DNA from: Rhodoferax sp. AJA081-3
GTDB taxonomy: Bacteria > Pseudomonadota > Gammaproteobacteria > Burkholderiales > Burkholderiaceae_C
Length of the DNA stretch: 64,000 bases
Direction of reading: 5' to 3'
NCBI RefSeq assembly: GCF_017798165.1
Contig: NZ_CP059068.1
Location: 682,001-746,000, forward strand
In this document: one piece after another, positions 27,103-34,960 of the stretch
How positions within the stretch are numbered: position 1 is the stretch's first letter
How the letters are laid out: each line of letters begins with the position of its first letter
Notes under the pieces: generated by a model
Told to the model about the DNA's origin: nothing
The model's database searches: none
What the model saw: only the letters and a program-made list of their open reading frames with translations
Translations under genes and position numbers: made by a program

Positions 27103-29037
27103 TTAAGCCGACTTGTTGGCAATGTCACCCAGGATTTTTTGCACAAAGGCATCAAGGGGCATTGCACCGAGGTCTTGACCACCCCGGGCGCGCACTGCAA
27201 CAGCACCGGCTGCCATTTCTTTGTCGCCAATAACGACCAGATACGGCAGCTTCTGCATCGAATGCTCGCGTATTTTATACGTAATCTTCTCGTTGCGCAG
27301 GTCTAAATTGACTCTAAGCCCTTGATTTTGCAGCGTTTTAGCCACGGAGCGGGCATATTCGGCCTGCGCATCGGTGATATTCAGCACCGCCACCTGCACC
27401 GGCGCCAGCCAGGCTGGCAGGGCTCCGGCACTGCCTTCGATCAGGATGCCGATGAAACGCTCCAGGCTACCGACAATGGCGCGGTGCAACATGATGGGAC
27501 GGTGGCGGGCCCCGTCTTCACCCACAAATTCCGCGTCCAGACGCTCCGGCATATTGGGGTCGATCTGGATGGTGCCGCACTGCCAGGGGCGGCCCAATGC
27601 GTCTTTCAGCGTGTACTCGATCTTGGGGCCGTAGAAGGCGCCCTCACCCGGCAGGTACTCAAACTCACACCCTGAGGCACGCAGACCTTCCGCCAGGGCG
27701 GCCTCGGCACGGTCCCAACTTTCTTCTGTGCCAATGCGCTGGGCCGGGCGGGTCGCAATCTTGTAGATGATGTTGTGAAAGCCAAAGTCTGCATAGACCT
27801 TTTGCAGCAGCACGGTGAAGGCTTTCACCTCGCCCTGGATCTGGTCTTCGGTACAGAAGATGTGACCATCATCCTGCGTAAAGGCGCGCACCCGCATGAT
27901 GCCGTGCAGGCCGCCCGAAGGCTCGTTGCGGTGGCAGGCACCGAATTCGCCGAAACGCAGCGGCAGGTCGCGGTAGCTCTTGACGCCGTGTTTGTAAATC
28001 AGGATGTGGCCGGGGCAGTTCATCGGCTTGAGCGCGTAGTCGCGCTTTTCCGACTCGGTGACGAACATGTTCTCGCGGTACTTGTCCCAGTGGCCGGTCT
28101 TCTCCCACAGCCCCTGGTCCAGGATCTGCGGGCCCTTGACTTCCTGGTAACCATTGTCCTGGTACACCTTGCGCATGTACTGCTCCACGCCCTGCCACAG
28201 CGTCCAGCCCTTGGGGTGCCAGAACACGGTGCCTGGGGAATGTTCGTCGATGTGGAACAGGTCCAGCTCGCGGCCCAACTTGCGGTGGTCGCGCTTTTCG
28301 GCCTCTTCCAGCATCGTCAAATGCTGCTGCAGTTCGACCTTGCTAGCCCAGGCCGTGCCGTAGATACGCTGCAGCATCTCGTTCTTGTGGTCGCCACGCC
28401 AGTAGGCGCCGGCCACCTTCATCAACTTGAAGTGCTTGAGCTTACCGGTGCTGGGCACGTGGGGGCCGCGGCACAAATCCTCGAACTTGCCTTCGCGGTA
28501 CAGGAATACTTCCTGGTCCGCGGGGATGCTTTCAATGATCTCTGCCTTGTAGTGCTCACCCAGGCTCTTGAAATAGGCTACTGCCTCGTCGCGCGGCAAC
28601 ACGCGGCGTGTGACGGGTTCGTCCAGCGCAGCCAACGCGGTCATTTTCTTCTCGATGGCCACCAGGTCTTCTGGCGTAAAAGGACGCTTGTAGGAAAAAT
28701 CGTAGAAAAAACCGTGCTCAATGACGGGGCCGATGGTCACCTGTGCTTCTGGGAACAATTCCTTCACCGCATAGGCCAGCAAGTGAGCCGTGGAGTGGCG
28801 GATGACCTCCAGGCCATCGGCGTCTTTGCCGGTGATGATGGACAGCGCACTATTGGCCGTCATCTGAAAGCTGGTGTCCACAACCTTTGCAGCATCAGCA
28901 GGCTCGCCTACAGCTCGGACTTTGCCGGCCAGCGCGGCCTTGGCCAGACCTGCGCCGATGGATGCGGCAACTTCGGCCACAGTGACTGGGCCGGGGAATT
29001 CACGTTGGGAACCGTCGGGGAGCGTAATTTGAATCAT
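27103..29037 (-). CDS. thrS: Threonyl-tRNA synthetase
   Basis: The 644-residue class II synthetase has an N-terminal TGS domain ([19 protein letters not shown]), the editing domain with [16 protein letters not shown], the catalytic core ([30 protein letters not shown]) and the C-terminal anticodon-binding domain. It heads the thrS-infC-rpmI-rplT-pheST-ihfA operon. It is preceded by a leader peptide and attenuator-like structure (29067-29239), so its expression is probably linked to threonyl-tRNA supply. Confidence 0.97.
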   Translation of the reverse strand: MIQITLPDGSQREFPGPVTVAEVAASIGAGLAKAALAGKVRAVGEPADAAKVVDTSFQMTANSALSIITGKDADGLEVIRHSTAHLLAYAVKELFPEAQVTIGPVIEHGFFYDFSYKRPFTPEDLVAIEKKMTALAALDEPVTRRVLPRDEAVAYFKSLGEHYKAEIIESIPADQEVFLYREGKFEDLCRGPHVPSTGKLKHFKLMKVAGAYWRGDHKNEMLQRIYGTAWASKVELQQHLTMLEEAEKRDHRKLGRELDLFHIDEHSPGTVFWHPKGWTLWQGVEQYMRKVYQDNGYQEVKGPQILDQGLWEKTGHWDKYRENMFVTESEKRDYALKPMNCPGHILIYKHGVKSYRDLPLRFGEFGACHRNEPSGGLHGIMRVRAFTQDDGHIFCTEDQIQGEVKAFTVLLQKVYADFGFHNIIYKIATRPAQRIGTEESWDRAEAALAEGLRASGCEFEYLPGEGAFYGPKIEYTLKDALGRPWQCGTIQIDPNMPERLDAEFVGEDGARHRPIMLHRAIVGSLERFIGILIEGSAGALPAWLAPVQVAVLNITDAQAEYARSVAKTLQNQGLRVNLDLRNEKITYKIREHSMQKLPYLVVIGDKEMAAGAVAVRARGGQDLGAMPLDAFVQKILGDIANKSA

Positions 29038-29066
29038 GGTGGGTGCCTAAAAAGAGTCGATCCGAA

Positions 29067-29097
29067 AAGCAAAAAGCGCGGAATGGTCCGCGCTTTA
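29067..29097 (-). terminator. Attenuator terminator of the thrS leader (segments 3:4)
   Basis: On the minus strand AAAGCGCGGA (29096-29087) pairs perfectly with TCCGCGCTTT (29082-29073) around a CCAT loop, giving a 10-bp stem followed by TTTTTGCTTTT. It ends about 30 nt before the thrS start codon, so it would cut off the whole operon unless prevented from forming. Confidence 0.85.
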
Positions 29098-29182
29098 CTA
29101 TAAATTTGGTAGCTGGCTGCGCACAAGGCGCGCGGACTACGGCCTTATTCGCTTGTTGTGAATGTCGCCGGTGTAGTTCGCG
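29086..29182 (-). promoter_or_regulatory. thrS attenuator: pause (1:2) and antiterminator (2:3) helices
   Basis: Segment 2, GTCCGCGC (29137-29130), is the exact complement of GCGCGGAC (29093-29086), the left arm of the terminator, giving an 8-bp antiterminator. Segment 1, CGCGAACTAC (29182-29173) inside the leader ORF, pairs with GTAGTCCGCG (29140-29131) in 9 of 10 positions. The stop codon lies 4 nt before segment 2, so a ribosome finishing the leader would mask segment 2 and allow termination. Confidence 0.75.
29095..29155 (+). repeat. Diverged family 1 repeat overlapping the thrS attenuator
   Basis: ACTATAAATTTGGTAGCTGG resembles the 5' inverted half of family 1. The downstream GCGCGGACTACGGCCTTATTCG resembles its diverged core. 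The match is weak but places attenuator segment 2 inside an old repeat copy. Confidence 0.3.
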
Positions 29183-29189
29183 GTGTCAT
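29145..29189 (-). CDS. Threonine-rich leader peptide of the thrS operon (14 aa)
   Basis: ATG at 29189 opens a 14-codon ORF, MTPRTTPATFTTSE, ending in TAA at 29145-29147. Six of 14 codons are threonine (positions 2, 5, 6, 9, 11, 12), far above chance, including two adjacent pairs. AAAGG lies 10 nt upstream. A stalled ribosome at codons 11-12 would cover part of segment 1 and free segment 2 for the antiterminator. It is too short for ordinary gene finding. No other function is suggested. Confidence 0.8.
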   Translation of the reverse strand: MTPRTTPATFTTSE

Positions 29190-29210
29190 AACCAGATTGC
29201 CTTTCTCGCT

Positions 29211-29239
29211 CTTATACAAAGTTGATCGCTGGATTTTAA
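29211..29239 (-). promoter_or_regulatory. Predicted sigma70 promoter of the thrS leader
   Basis: On the minus strand TTAAAA (29239-29234) and TATAAG (29216-29211) are 17 bp apart. Transcription would begin near 29204, about 15 nt before the leader-peptide start, the short 5' end typical of attenuators. It lies just after the stop codon of the upstream minus-strand gene. Confidence 0.55.
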
Positions 29240-29256
29240 CCGCATTCGACTACCGC

Positions 29257-30456
29257 TCAATCACTCCACGGCGCACTGACAATCACCCAATTGGCATTGC
29301 CCGGCCCCTCATCGGTCGCATTGGACGTGGAAGCAGCAACATAAACCCGATACCGCCCATCCGCCGTCCGCACCATCACAGGGTCATTCAGCGAGTAGAT
29401 CGTGATGCCAACGCTGGCGAAATCGGAGGTCTTCAGGCGCACACCGGGTTCACGCACGTAGTTGAGTCCATCGCTGCTGATAAAACTGTGGATTTCATTG
29501 GACCGCATCGTCACCATGCGGCGCCGACCGTCCGCTAACAGCAAGGTCTTGTTGTCGATAAAGGTGTTGCCACCGCCACCGGCGCCGTCATCCCCCAGAA
29601 CATTGCTCTTGAGAAATGTAAAGCTGAGGCCATTGTCGGTTGAACGTGCCATGCGCAAATTGTTCTTGCCCATCAGGTCGCCCACATAAGTAAGGATCAC
29701 CGAGTTGTCGCTGACGACATAACTGTTGTAGACCCCCAGTGTGTTGTTGTCACCGGCGGCCGGGCTGTAACGTATGCCGGCGTCGGCGGTGAAACTATTG
29801 CCGTCGGTTGAGCTGTAACTGGTCATCACCTTGGCAACCAGGTCGTATTGGTACAGGCGCCAAGTTCTGCCGTCGGGCATCAGTGTTTTCCGGGAGTCCA
29901 CGGACCGGTTCGTGTAGGTCAGTGTTGTGGGATTGGCAAAACCCAAGCCATCCGTGGCAGATTGGAATCGGGTGATGTTGCCACTGCTGCGGTCCTGGTA
30001 GCCGAGGTAGGTAGTTCCGGTACTGTCCACCGATGCAAAAGGATTGCTTGCCTGGTTGACGCGTATGCCAGGGTCCGGCACCAGGCGCGGGTTCTTGGTG
30101 GCGATGACCTGGCCGAACTGCATAGGCACGGCGCCCGCTGCCAACACCATGGTGGCGGAGTAGGAATCAGTTCCCACACCGACCGCTGGAATACTGACCG
30201 CGCTGCCATCAAACGTCGCCGGGTCGTAACACGCACTAGTCGTCACCGCCGCACTATCCAGTTGAAACGCCATTGCCGCGCCACCGGCCAGTGAAAGCCG
30301 GACCTGGTACCGGGTGTTACCGACTGCCGCCGCTTCTAACGCCAACGCACCCGTGGTCGGGCTGAATGTGGCGACACACGTGACACGCTGGGCCCACGCT
30401 GGAGGGGCAACGAACCCGACGATGACCACCATCCACAACACATGGGCGAACGACAT
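29257..30456 (-). CDS. Secreted protein, sialidase/beta-propeller-like, unknown function
   Basis: The 399-residue protein has a clear signal peptide ending in APPAWAQ. An N-terminal domain of about 100 residues contains two cysteines. It is followed by repeated motifs of the kind seen in sialidase-like or five-bladed beta-propeller proteins: VDSTGTTYLGYQDRSSGN, STDNGLSFTFLKSNVL, FISSDGLNYVREPGVRL and DGRYRVYVAAS (Ser-x-Asp-x-Gly-x-x-[FW/Y] boxes). I cannot assign a substrate. It lies upstream of the thrS promoter on the same strand. Confidence 0.6.
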   Translation of the reverse strand: MSFAHVLWMVVIVGFVAPPAWAQRVTCVATFSPTTGALALEAAAVGNTRYQVRLSLAGGAAMAFQLDSAAVTTSACYDPATFDGSAVSIPAVGVGTDSYSATMVLAAGAVPMQFGQVIATKNPRLVPDPGIRVNQASNPFASVDSTGTTYLGYQDRSSGNITRFQSATDGLGFANPTTLTYTNRSVDSRKTLMPDGRTWRLYQYDLVAKVMTSYSSTDGNSFTADAGIRYSPAAGDNNTLGVYNSYVVSDNSVILTYVGDLMGKNNLRMARSTDNGLSFTFLKSNVLGDDGAGGGGNTFIDNKTLLLADGRRRMVTMRSNEIHSFISSDGLNYVREPGVRLKTSDFASVGITIYSLNDPVMVRTADGRYRVYVAASTSNATDEGPGNANWVIVSAPWSD

Positions 30457-30608
30457 GGGCCTCCTCCTTTTGCGTTGGATGCACTGGCACTGGAAGTGGT
30501 TGGCGGGGCAACGCCCCCACTCTAGTCCTTATCGCATTTGTATCCAAGCGATAAAAGGACTAAGGTGTAGGTACACCCCAACCAAACCCCAGGTATCAGG
30601 CGCGACAC

Positions 30609-30908
30609 ATGGCTTCTGTTTCATCCATTTCCCAATCCGGCATGAACGCCGCACAAACCCGACTGGATTCGGCTGCCCACAATGTGGCCAACACCGAAAC
30701 GAAAGCCTTTCGGAGGCAGGAAGTCATTCAGACCGAACAACAGGAAGGGGGCGTCTCAACCGCCCTCAGCCAATCCACAACAGAAGGGGCGGCGTTGGAA
30801 ACCGATATGGTTGCGCAGTTGCAGGCCAAGAATGCGTTCCTGATGAACCTGCAAGTGTTCAAAACCAGCAACCAGATGACCGGGGCGTTGTTGGACCAAA
30901 AGGCGTAA
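30609..30908 (+). CDS. Minimal flagellar basal-body rod-like protein
   Basis: The 99-residue protein consists of only the two conserved ends of flagellar axial proteins. The N-terminal part is SGMNAAQTRLDSAAHNVANTETKAFRRQEV, and the C-terminal part is ETDMVAQLQAKNAFLMNLQVFKTSNQMTGALL. These helices pair in rod, hook and filament proteins of the FlgB/C/F/G/E class. FlgB and FlgC are about 135 residues, so this is shorter. No other flagellar gene is in the window, so its role is uncertain. Confidence 0.7.
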   Translation: MASVSSISQSGMNAAQTRLDSAAHNVANTETKAFRRQEVIQTEQQEGGVSTALSQSTTEGAALETDMVAQLQAKNAFLMNLQVFKTSNQMTGALLDQKA

Positions 30909-30916
30909 TCAGCCCA

Positions 30917-30950
30917 TAAAAAATCCCCCAGCCGATGAAGGCTGGGGGAT
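30917..30950 (-). terminator. Strong intrinsic terminator on the minus strand
   Basis: ATCCCCCAGCC pairs with GGCTGGGGGAT around a 6-nt loop. The T6 run (TTTTTTATG) lies on the minus-strand side. No convincing minus-strand protein gene ends here, which raises the possibility of a small RNA transcribed from 31.1 kb downwards. It may also serve the rod-like gene on the plus strand. Confidence 0.6.
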
Positions 30951-31152
30951 AAAGCGAGGTCAGACGAACAACCTCGCCAGGAGACGACCCTCAGTCGCAA
31001 CCATGTCTAGCAAATTTGATGCCAAACCTGTCCAATGGGACAAGAACTGCTCGAAACGGACTGCATGGCACCTCGCTCCGATCAACCCGCGCGGCACGGC
31101 TTTGTGCATAACTGGGTAAAATAGAAGACGCACTTTTTTTGGAGCCTCTTTC

Positions 31153-31203
31153 ATGCCTGTTAGCGCACCCCGAGCCATAAACGCCGCAACGTGCCGCATC
31201 TGA
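31153..31203 (+). CDS. Possible 16-codon upstream ORF coupled to the J-domain gene
   Basis: ATG at 31153 is preceded by TTTGGAGCCTCTTTC, a good Shine-Dalgarno, and opens [16 protein letters not shown] ending in TGA at 31201-31203. The J-domain gene starts with GTG one base later and has only a weak ribosome site of its own, so translational coupling is plausible. Whether the peptide matters is unknown. Confidence 0.4.
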   Translation: MPVSAPRAINAATCRI

Positions 31204-31204
31204 G

Positions 31205-31492
31205 GTGAAAGACCACTACGCAAGCCTGGGGCTCAACAGTTCAGCCAGTCTGGCCGATATCAAGAAGGCCTTCCGACAGCAAGCGTCCCTGCACCACCCG
31301 GATCGCAACGACGATCCTGGCGCACCAGCCCGTTTTCGAGCCGTGCAGGAGGCTTATGACGTGTTGTCTGACGACAGCAAACGCCAGGCCTACGACGACA
31401 ACCGGCGACGCAACCTGTTGGACAGCCCCATCGACACCGCACGCGAAATTTGGCAGAACTATTTCAACCGACTTAACCTAGACCCACACTGA
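31205..31492 (+). CDS. J-domain (DnaJ-like) protein
   Basis: The 95-residue protein is essentially one J domain: [32 protein letters not shown] with the HPD motif that stimulates the ATPase of DnaK, and [26 protein letters not shown] 25-residue tail follows; it has no zinc or client-binding domain of DnaJ. It starts with GTG. It is followed with no gap by 31493-32029, so it is probably the chaperone recruiter for that operon's products. Confidence 0.9.
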   Translation: MKDHYASLGLNSSASLADIKKAFRQQASLHHPDRNDDPGAPARFRAVQEAYDVLSDDSKRQAYDDNRRRNLLDSPIDTAREIWQNYFNRLNLDPH

Positions 31493-32029
31493 ATGAACAT
31501 TTCCCCCTACTTTCGCAATCTGCGCTCGGCCTACTCTGCAGAACTGGACGACCTGACATTTGACTCAGAAGGCGTCCACATCCTGGACAAACGCCTGAAG
31601 CAGCGGCGCAAGGAAATGGAATTTCTGGTCCACATGATGGAGATCAGCCCCGAAATGGTGGCCGTGGTCTTCCACAAAGGTTTTCGCTTCACATCCCTCG
31701 CCGCCATGGACGACCTGCTGAGCCGTGATGCCGATGCCCTGCCCGAATGGGATAGCCTGGCCCACGCGATTGAGCTGGCGCCCTGGACGCAAGAAATCGT
31801 CCACGTATTGCAGAAGCAACCCATGGGCGAATGGTTCATGACCGTAGCCGCCGCGCTGGAGTACATGCACAGCAAGCCTGAGTACCCACAAGCTGCCGAG
31901 TCGGACGACGAGGACGAAAACGAAGATGGTGATCACGGCGTGGAAGACGCTGAAGAGGCAGAAGCCCGCACGCGCGAAGAAGCCGGTGCCGACTGGATGG
32001 TCGAGCAAGGCTTTGACCGCAAGGAGTGA
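31493..32029 (+). CDS. Conserved hypothetical protein in J-domain operon (178 aa)
   Basis: It starts one base after the J-domain stop codon. The protein is predicted soluble and mostly helical (LDKRLKQRRKEMEFLVHMMEI..., then WDSLAHAIELAPWTQEIVHVLQ). It ends in a strongly acidic low-complexity tail rich in Asp/Glu (residues about 132-165). I recognise no domain, signal peptide or catalytic motif. Close packing with both neighbours indicates one transcription unit. Confidence 0.7.
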   Translation: MNISPYFRNLRSAYSAELDDLTFDSEGVHILDKRLKQRRKEMEFLVHMMEISPEMVAVVFHKGFRFTSLAAMDDLLSRDADALPEWDSLAHAIELAPWTQEIVHVLQKQPMGEWFMTVAAALEYMHSKPEYPQAAESDDEDENEDGDHGVEDAEEAEARTREEAGADWMVEQGFDRKE

Positions 32030-32033
32030 TGGC

Positions 32034-32795
32034 ATGGACAGCAACCTAGCCCTCATCGCCAAAACCCAGAGCCTGATCGCCGCCGGCGACATCGTGGGGG
32101 CTGAATCGGCCCTGGTCGAACTGGCCGACGCCGAAGGGGACGGCGCCCTATTGGTCGTACTGGAGCAATTGCCGCCCAAGGACATCCTGGCAGTGATACG
32201 CGAGTACGACAACTCCAAGGAATCCGTCATCAACCTGCTGGTCACACCCGAGATGTTTGCCCGGGCCGTGGTGATTGAAAAACAATACAAAGACCTGACC
32301 CGCACCCACTTGCGCGGCATGGTCAACTCGGTCATCTTCCGCGAAGATGCTGACCCGGTTGCATTTCTGATTGCGATTGGTGATCTGGAAGGTGGCAGTG
32401 AAGCCCTGGCCGACTACTTCTCCGAAAAATGGAGCCGTATCGAAGCATTTGCCCGCACCGGCACGTTTGACACGGTAGAAGACGACGGCGAAATGTTGTC
32501 CGAAACCGCCCTGCTGTCCCTGGCCTACGCACCACCCCGCATTGAGCTGGACGAAGTCACCGACCAGGATTGGATGCAACTGGCCTGGTTGTTGCGCCAC
32601 GAATGCCCCGACCTCTTTACCGAAACCGTGATGGTGCTGCGCGCCAAGGCCCGCGCCCATGACCTGGGCCTGGACGATGACGACGACACGGTGGAAGAAG
32701 CCGAAGAAGACGATGGCAAGGTCGAAACAGGCGACACAGACCGCGGCAAGGCCACACCCGCTGCGCGCGAAGACGACGAGGAATCCGCGATCTGA
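32034..32795 (+). CDS. Conserved hypothetical protein in J-domain operon (253 aa)
   Basis: The start at 32034 lies 4 bp after the previous stop codon. The protein is predicted cytoplasmic and helical (MDSNLALIAKTQSLIAAGDIVGAESALVEL...), and includes KDILAVIREYDNSKESVINLLVTPEMF. It ends in an acidic tail (DDDDTVEEAEEDDGK). It shares the feature of an acidic C-terminus with the gene before it. The function is unknown. It overlaps the next gene by one base. Confidence 0.7.
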   Translation: MDSNLALIAKTQSLIAAGDIVGAESALVELADAEGDGALLVVLEQLPPKDILAVIREYDNSKESVINLLVTPEMFARAVVIEKQYKDLTRTHLRGMVNSVIFREDADPVAFLIAIGDLEGGSEALADYFSEKWSRIEAFARTGTFDTVEDDGEMLSETALLSLAYAPPRIELDEVTDQDWMQLAWLLRHECPDLFTETVMVLRAKARAHDLGLDDDDDTVEEAEEDDGKVETGDTDRGKATPAAREDDEESAI

Positions 32796-34006
32796 TGTCG
32801 CAGCAATCCGTATCGCTGTTTGACGCACGTCCGTTTTTCGAGAAAGCGCTGGCCTATGGCGTACAGCACGGCATCATCGACCAGACCAAGCTGGATGCCA
32901 TATGCCAGGATGCGCCCAAAGGCATGGTGCAGATAGCACGCTACTTTGGCACCGAGTTCCTGCGCCCCGAGCTGGAAAAAGCCCGCGACCGTATGGTCAA
33001 CCTGGTAAGTCTGTACCTGGAACACAGCAGCGGTGGTGACCTTCGCCGGGCGGCGGAGTCTTTGCGCGACAACTCCTTTTTGTCCCGCTCCAAAGGCGGC
33101 TCCGACATGCTCAAGGCGCTGATCGCCATGCCGCAAAACAGCCACTTCGGCATGAACGAGGGCACGGGCTTTACCGACGACCACATCCCGCTGCTGGCCA
33201 AATGGTCACTGCGTACGCTGCCCGAATACCAGGCCGAGCTGGCCCTGCGTCAACAGGCTACGCTGCTGGTCAATGCTGCCACCAGGATGGCCGAGACCCT
33301 GGGCCTGAACGCAGAAGAATTAGAGGAAGCTGGCAAAGACGCCGAAGCCGTAATCCGCACTGCCCTGTTGGCACGTTTATCGCGCCGCACAGAGATGCCG
33401 GACTGGGTTGCGTTTGAAAAGCTGATCCTGGCGTTGCGCAAGAAATACCCCAGCGCCGACAGCGTGCCTGCCATCACCCTGCCCAAAGACCTGCCGCCCC
33501 GCTTCGTGCCCGTGGTGGAGCGCGTGCAGCAGTCTGTGTTGGTAGATATGCCCAAGATACTGGATGCCAAACTGCCTGCGCGCAAGCTGTTTGACCAGAC
33601 CCCAGCATTCATGGGCCGCTACTTCTGGCTGGAAGACGCCGTCAGCGAAGTCGACCACTTCGACCGCAATGCCTCAGCCGCGTGGAACAAGGCGACGGGC
33701 GGACATGGTGACGACGGCTCCCTGCTTACCCTGTTTCTCTGCGTGGCCGCCGGTAGCCCGCCCAAAACGGTTTTGACTGAAAAGTCAGCCGCCACCCTGG
33801 TTCGCAAAATCCGCAAATCCGGGCTGAAACTCGATCTGGCCAGCCAATACATTGCAGACAACGCGCCGCAACACTCCCAAAGTGATTACATCCAGCTGTG
33901 GGAGGCCTTTGTCGAAGACGCCGAGTCCACCTTGGTCAGTGACCGTGACTACGCACTCAACGATGCCCTGTCGCTGCTGCGGCGCGAGTGCAACATCGCA
34001 GCCTAA
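32795..34006 (+). CDS. Conserved hypothetical protein in J-domain operon (403 aa)
   Basis: The ATG overlaps the preceding stop codon (TGATG), so translation is coupled. The 403-residue protein is helical, with no signal peptide or membrane segment, and no catalytic motif that I recognise. Blocks such as LDAICQDAPKGMVQIARYFGTEFLRPELE and MPQNSHFGMNEGTGF look conserved in style but are not from a family I can name. It ends the four-gene J-domain unit. Confidence 0.7.
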   Translation: MSQQSVSLFDARPFFEKALAYGVQHGIIDQTKLDAICQDAPKGMVQIARYFGTEFLRPELEKARDRMVNLVSLYLEHSSGGDLRRAAESLRDNSFLSRSKGGSDMLKALIAMPQNSHFGMNEGTGFTDDHIPLLAKWSLRTLPEYQAELALRQQATLLVNAATRMAETLGLNAEELEEAGKDAEAVIRTALLARLSRRTEMPDWVAFEKLILALRKKYPSADSVPAITLPKDLPPRFVPVVERVQQSVLVDMPKILDAKLPARKLFDQTPAFMGRYFWLEDAVSEVDHFDRNASAAWNKATGGHGDDGSLLTLFLCVAAGSPPKTVLTEKSAATLVRKIRKSGLKLDLASQYIADNAPQHSQSDYIQLWEAFVEDAESTLVSDRDYALNDALSLLRRECNIAA

Positions 34007-34087
34007 ACCCGCACGGCAGAGCATAAATTGCGAGCGCCACACGAATCCGTTAAAGTGTCAGCAGCCCAGCCAACCGAGGGAACCGTA

Positions 34088-34324
34088 GTGAACAACAAGC
34101 CACCCGCCCCTGCCCCCCGGCCACCTGCTGCAGAGCGCTCCACCGAACGTTACCTGCCAGGCGACCCCATCCCCGTACCCGATGCCGTAGAAGCCAACAC
34201 CGAGTCCACCTGGGCTCTGTTCTCTGACGTGCCCCGGCAACCCGAACCCGACTTTTTAGACACCGTGCCCGCCTCCATGCTGGAGGAAGACCTGGCCGCC
34301 ACACTTCGCAAACGTACCGAGTAG
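34088..34324 (+). CDS. Small proline-rich hypothetical protein (78 aa)
   Basis: A GTG start at 34088 has CGAGGGAACC upstream, a strong Shine-Dalgarno. The protein begins with a Pro/Ala-rich stretch (NNKPPAPAPRPPAAER) and ends with an acidic helical region (PDFLDTVPASMLEEDLAATLRKR). There is no signal peptide and no known domain. It lies 81 bp after the J-domain operon and 12 bp before the thiol-disulfide lipoprotein. Confidence 0.55.
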   Translation: MNNKPPAPAPRPPAAERSTERYLPGDPIPVPDAVEANTESTWALFSDVPRQPEPDFLDTVPASMLEEDLAATLRKRTE

Positions 34325-34336
34325 AAAACACCTCCC

Positions 34337-34924
34337 ATGCACTTGAATCGCCTGTTGTTCACCCTGGTCGCCTGCTCCACACTGCTGCTGGGCGCCTGTT
34401 CACAAAAAGACTCTTCCACCGCCACCAACCAACCCACCAAACAAGAGGTTTCCGTAGACGCCGTGGCGGCACAAGCCAAAGGCTTTACCGTGGGTGCATT
34501 CATGAGCGCCAACACGGTCTATGTGTTTTTTGATCCGCAGTGCCCCCACTGCGGTCACCTGTGGCAAGCCTCGGTTCCCTTGCACAATAAGATCAAATTT
34601 GTATGGGTACCGGTAGCGTGGATCAATGCATCCAGCCTGCCCCAAGGCGCCGCTTTGCTGACTGCCGCCAACCCACTGGAGCTGATGACCGAGCACGAGA
34701 CATCGCTGTTGTCTGGCAAAGGCGGCATATCGGCAACCGCCGGCATCACGCCAGAGATTGAGAAATCCATCAAGGCCAATACCGCGCTGCTCAACAGCTT
34801 TGGGGCCGAGTCCGTGCCCTATGTGGTGGCCAAAAATGCGCGTACTGGCCAGACGGTCAGCCGCAATGGCGCCATGACCACCGCGGCCTTGGCAGAGTTT
34901 GTCGGGGTCGACGCAACGCCCTGA
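34337..34924 (+). CDS. Thioredoxin-fold thiol:disulfide lipoprotein (DsbG/DsbC-like)
   Basis: The 195-residue protein has a signal peptide with lipobox LLGAC (Cys21), so it is likely membrane-anchored in the periplasm. VYVFFDPQCPHCGHLW contains the CPHC redox motif of DsbC/DsbG-like thioredoxin folds, and SVPYVVAKNARTGQ supplies the cis-proline loop. It lacks the N-terminal dimerisation domain of DsbC/DsbG. An isomerase or reductase role is inferred. Confidence 0.8.
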   Translation: MHLNRLLFTLVACSTLLLGACSQKDSSTATNQPTKQEVSVDAVAAQAKGFTVGAFMSANTVYVFFDPQCPHCGHLWQASVPLHNKIKFVWVPVAWINASSLPQGAALLTAANPLELMTEHETSLLSGKGGISATAGITPEIEKSIKANTALLNSFGAESVPYVVAKNARTGQTVSRNGAMTTAALAEFVGVDATP

Positions 34925-34938
34925 CCCGTTGTGACATA

Positions 34939-34960
34939 AAGCGCGCCCTGCTGCGCGCTT
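34939..34960. terminator. Hairpin between convergent genes
   Basis: AAGCGCGC at 34939-34946 pairs with GCGCGCTT at 34953-34960 around CCTGCT. It lacks a clear T-run, so termination is only suggested by its position between two convergent stop codons. Confidence 0.4.

Noticed and set aside
29043..29225. 60-residue plus-strand frame across the thrS leader
   Set aside because: It has no ribosome site, is antisense to the leader peptide and terminator, and shows no domain.
29067..29256. T-box riboswitch for thrS
   Set aside because: No T-box consensus or specifier-loop fold is visible, and T-boxes are not expected in this group. The Thr-rich ORF and paired helices explain the region.
30960..31223. 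87-residue minus-strand open frame upstream of the T6 terminator
   Set aside because: No ribosome site, domain or signal; it overlaps the short ORF and the start of the J-domain gene. A non-coding transcript explains the terminator better.
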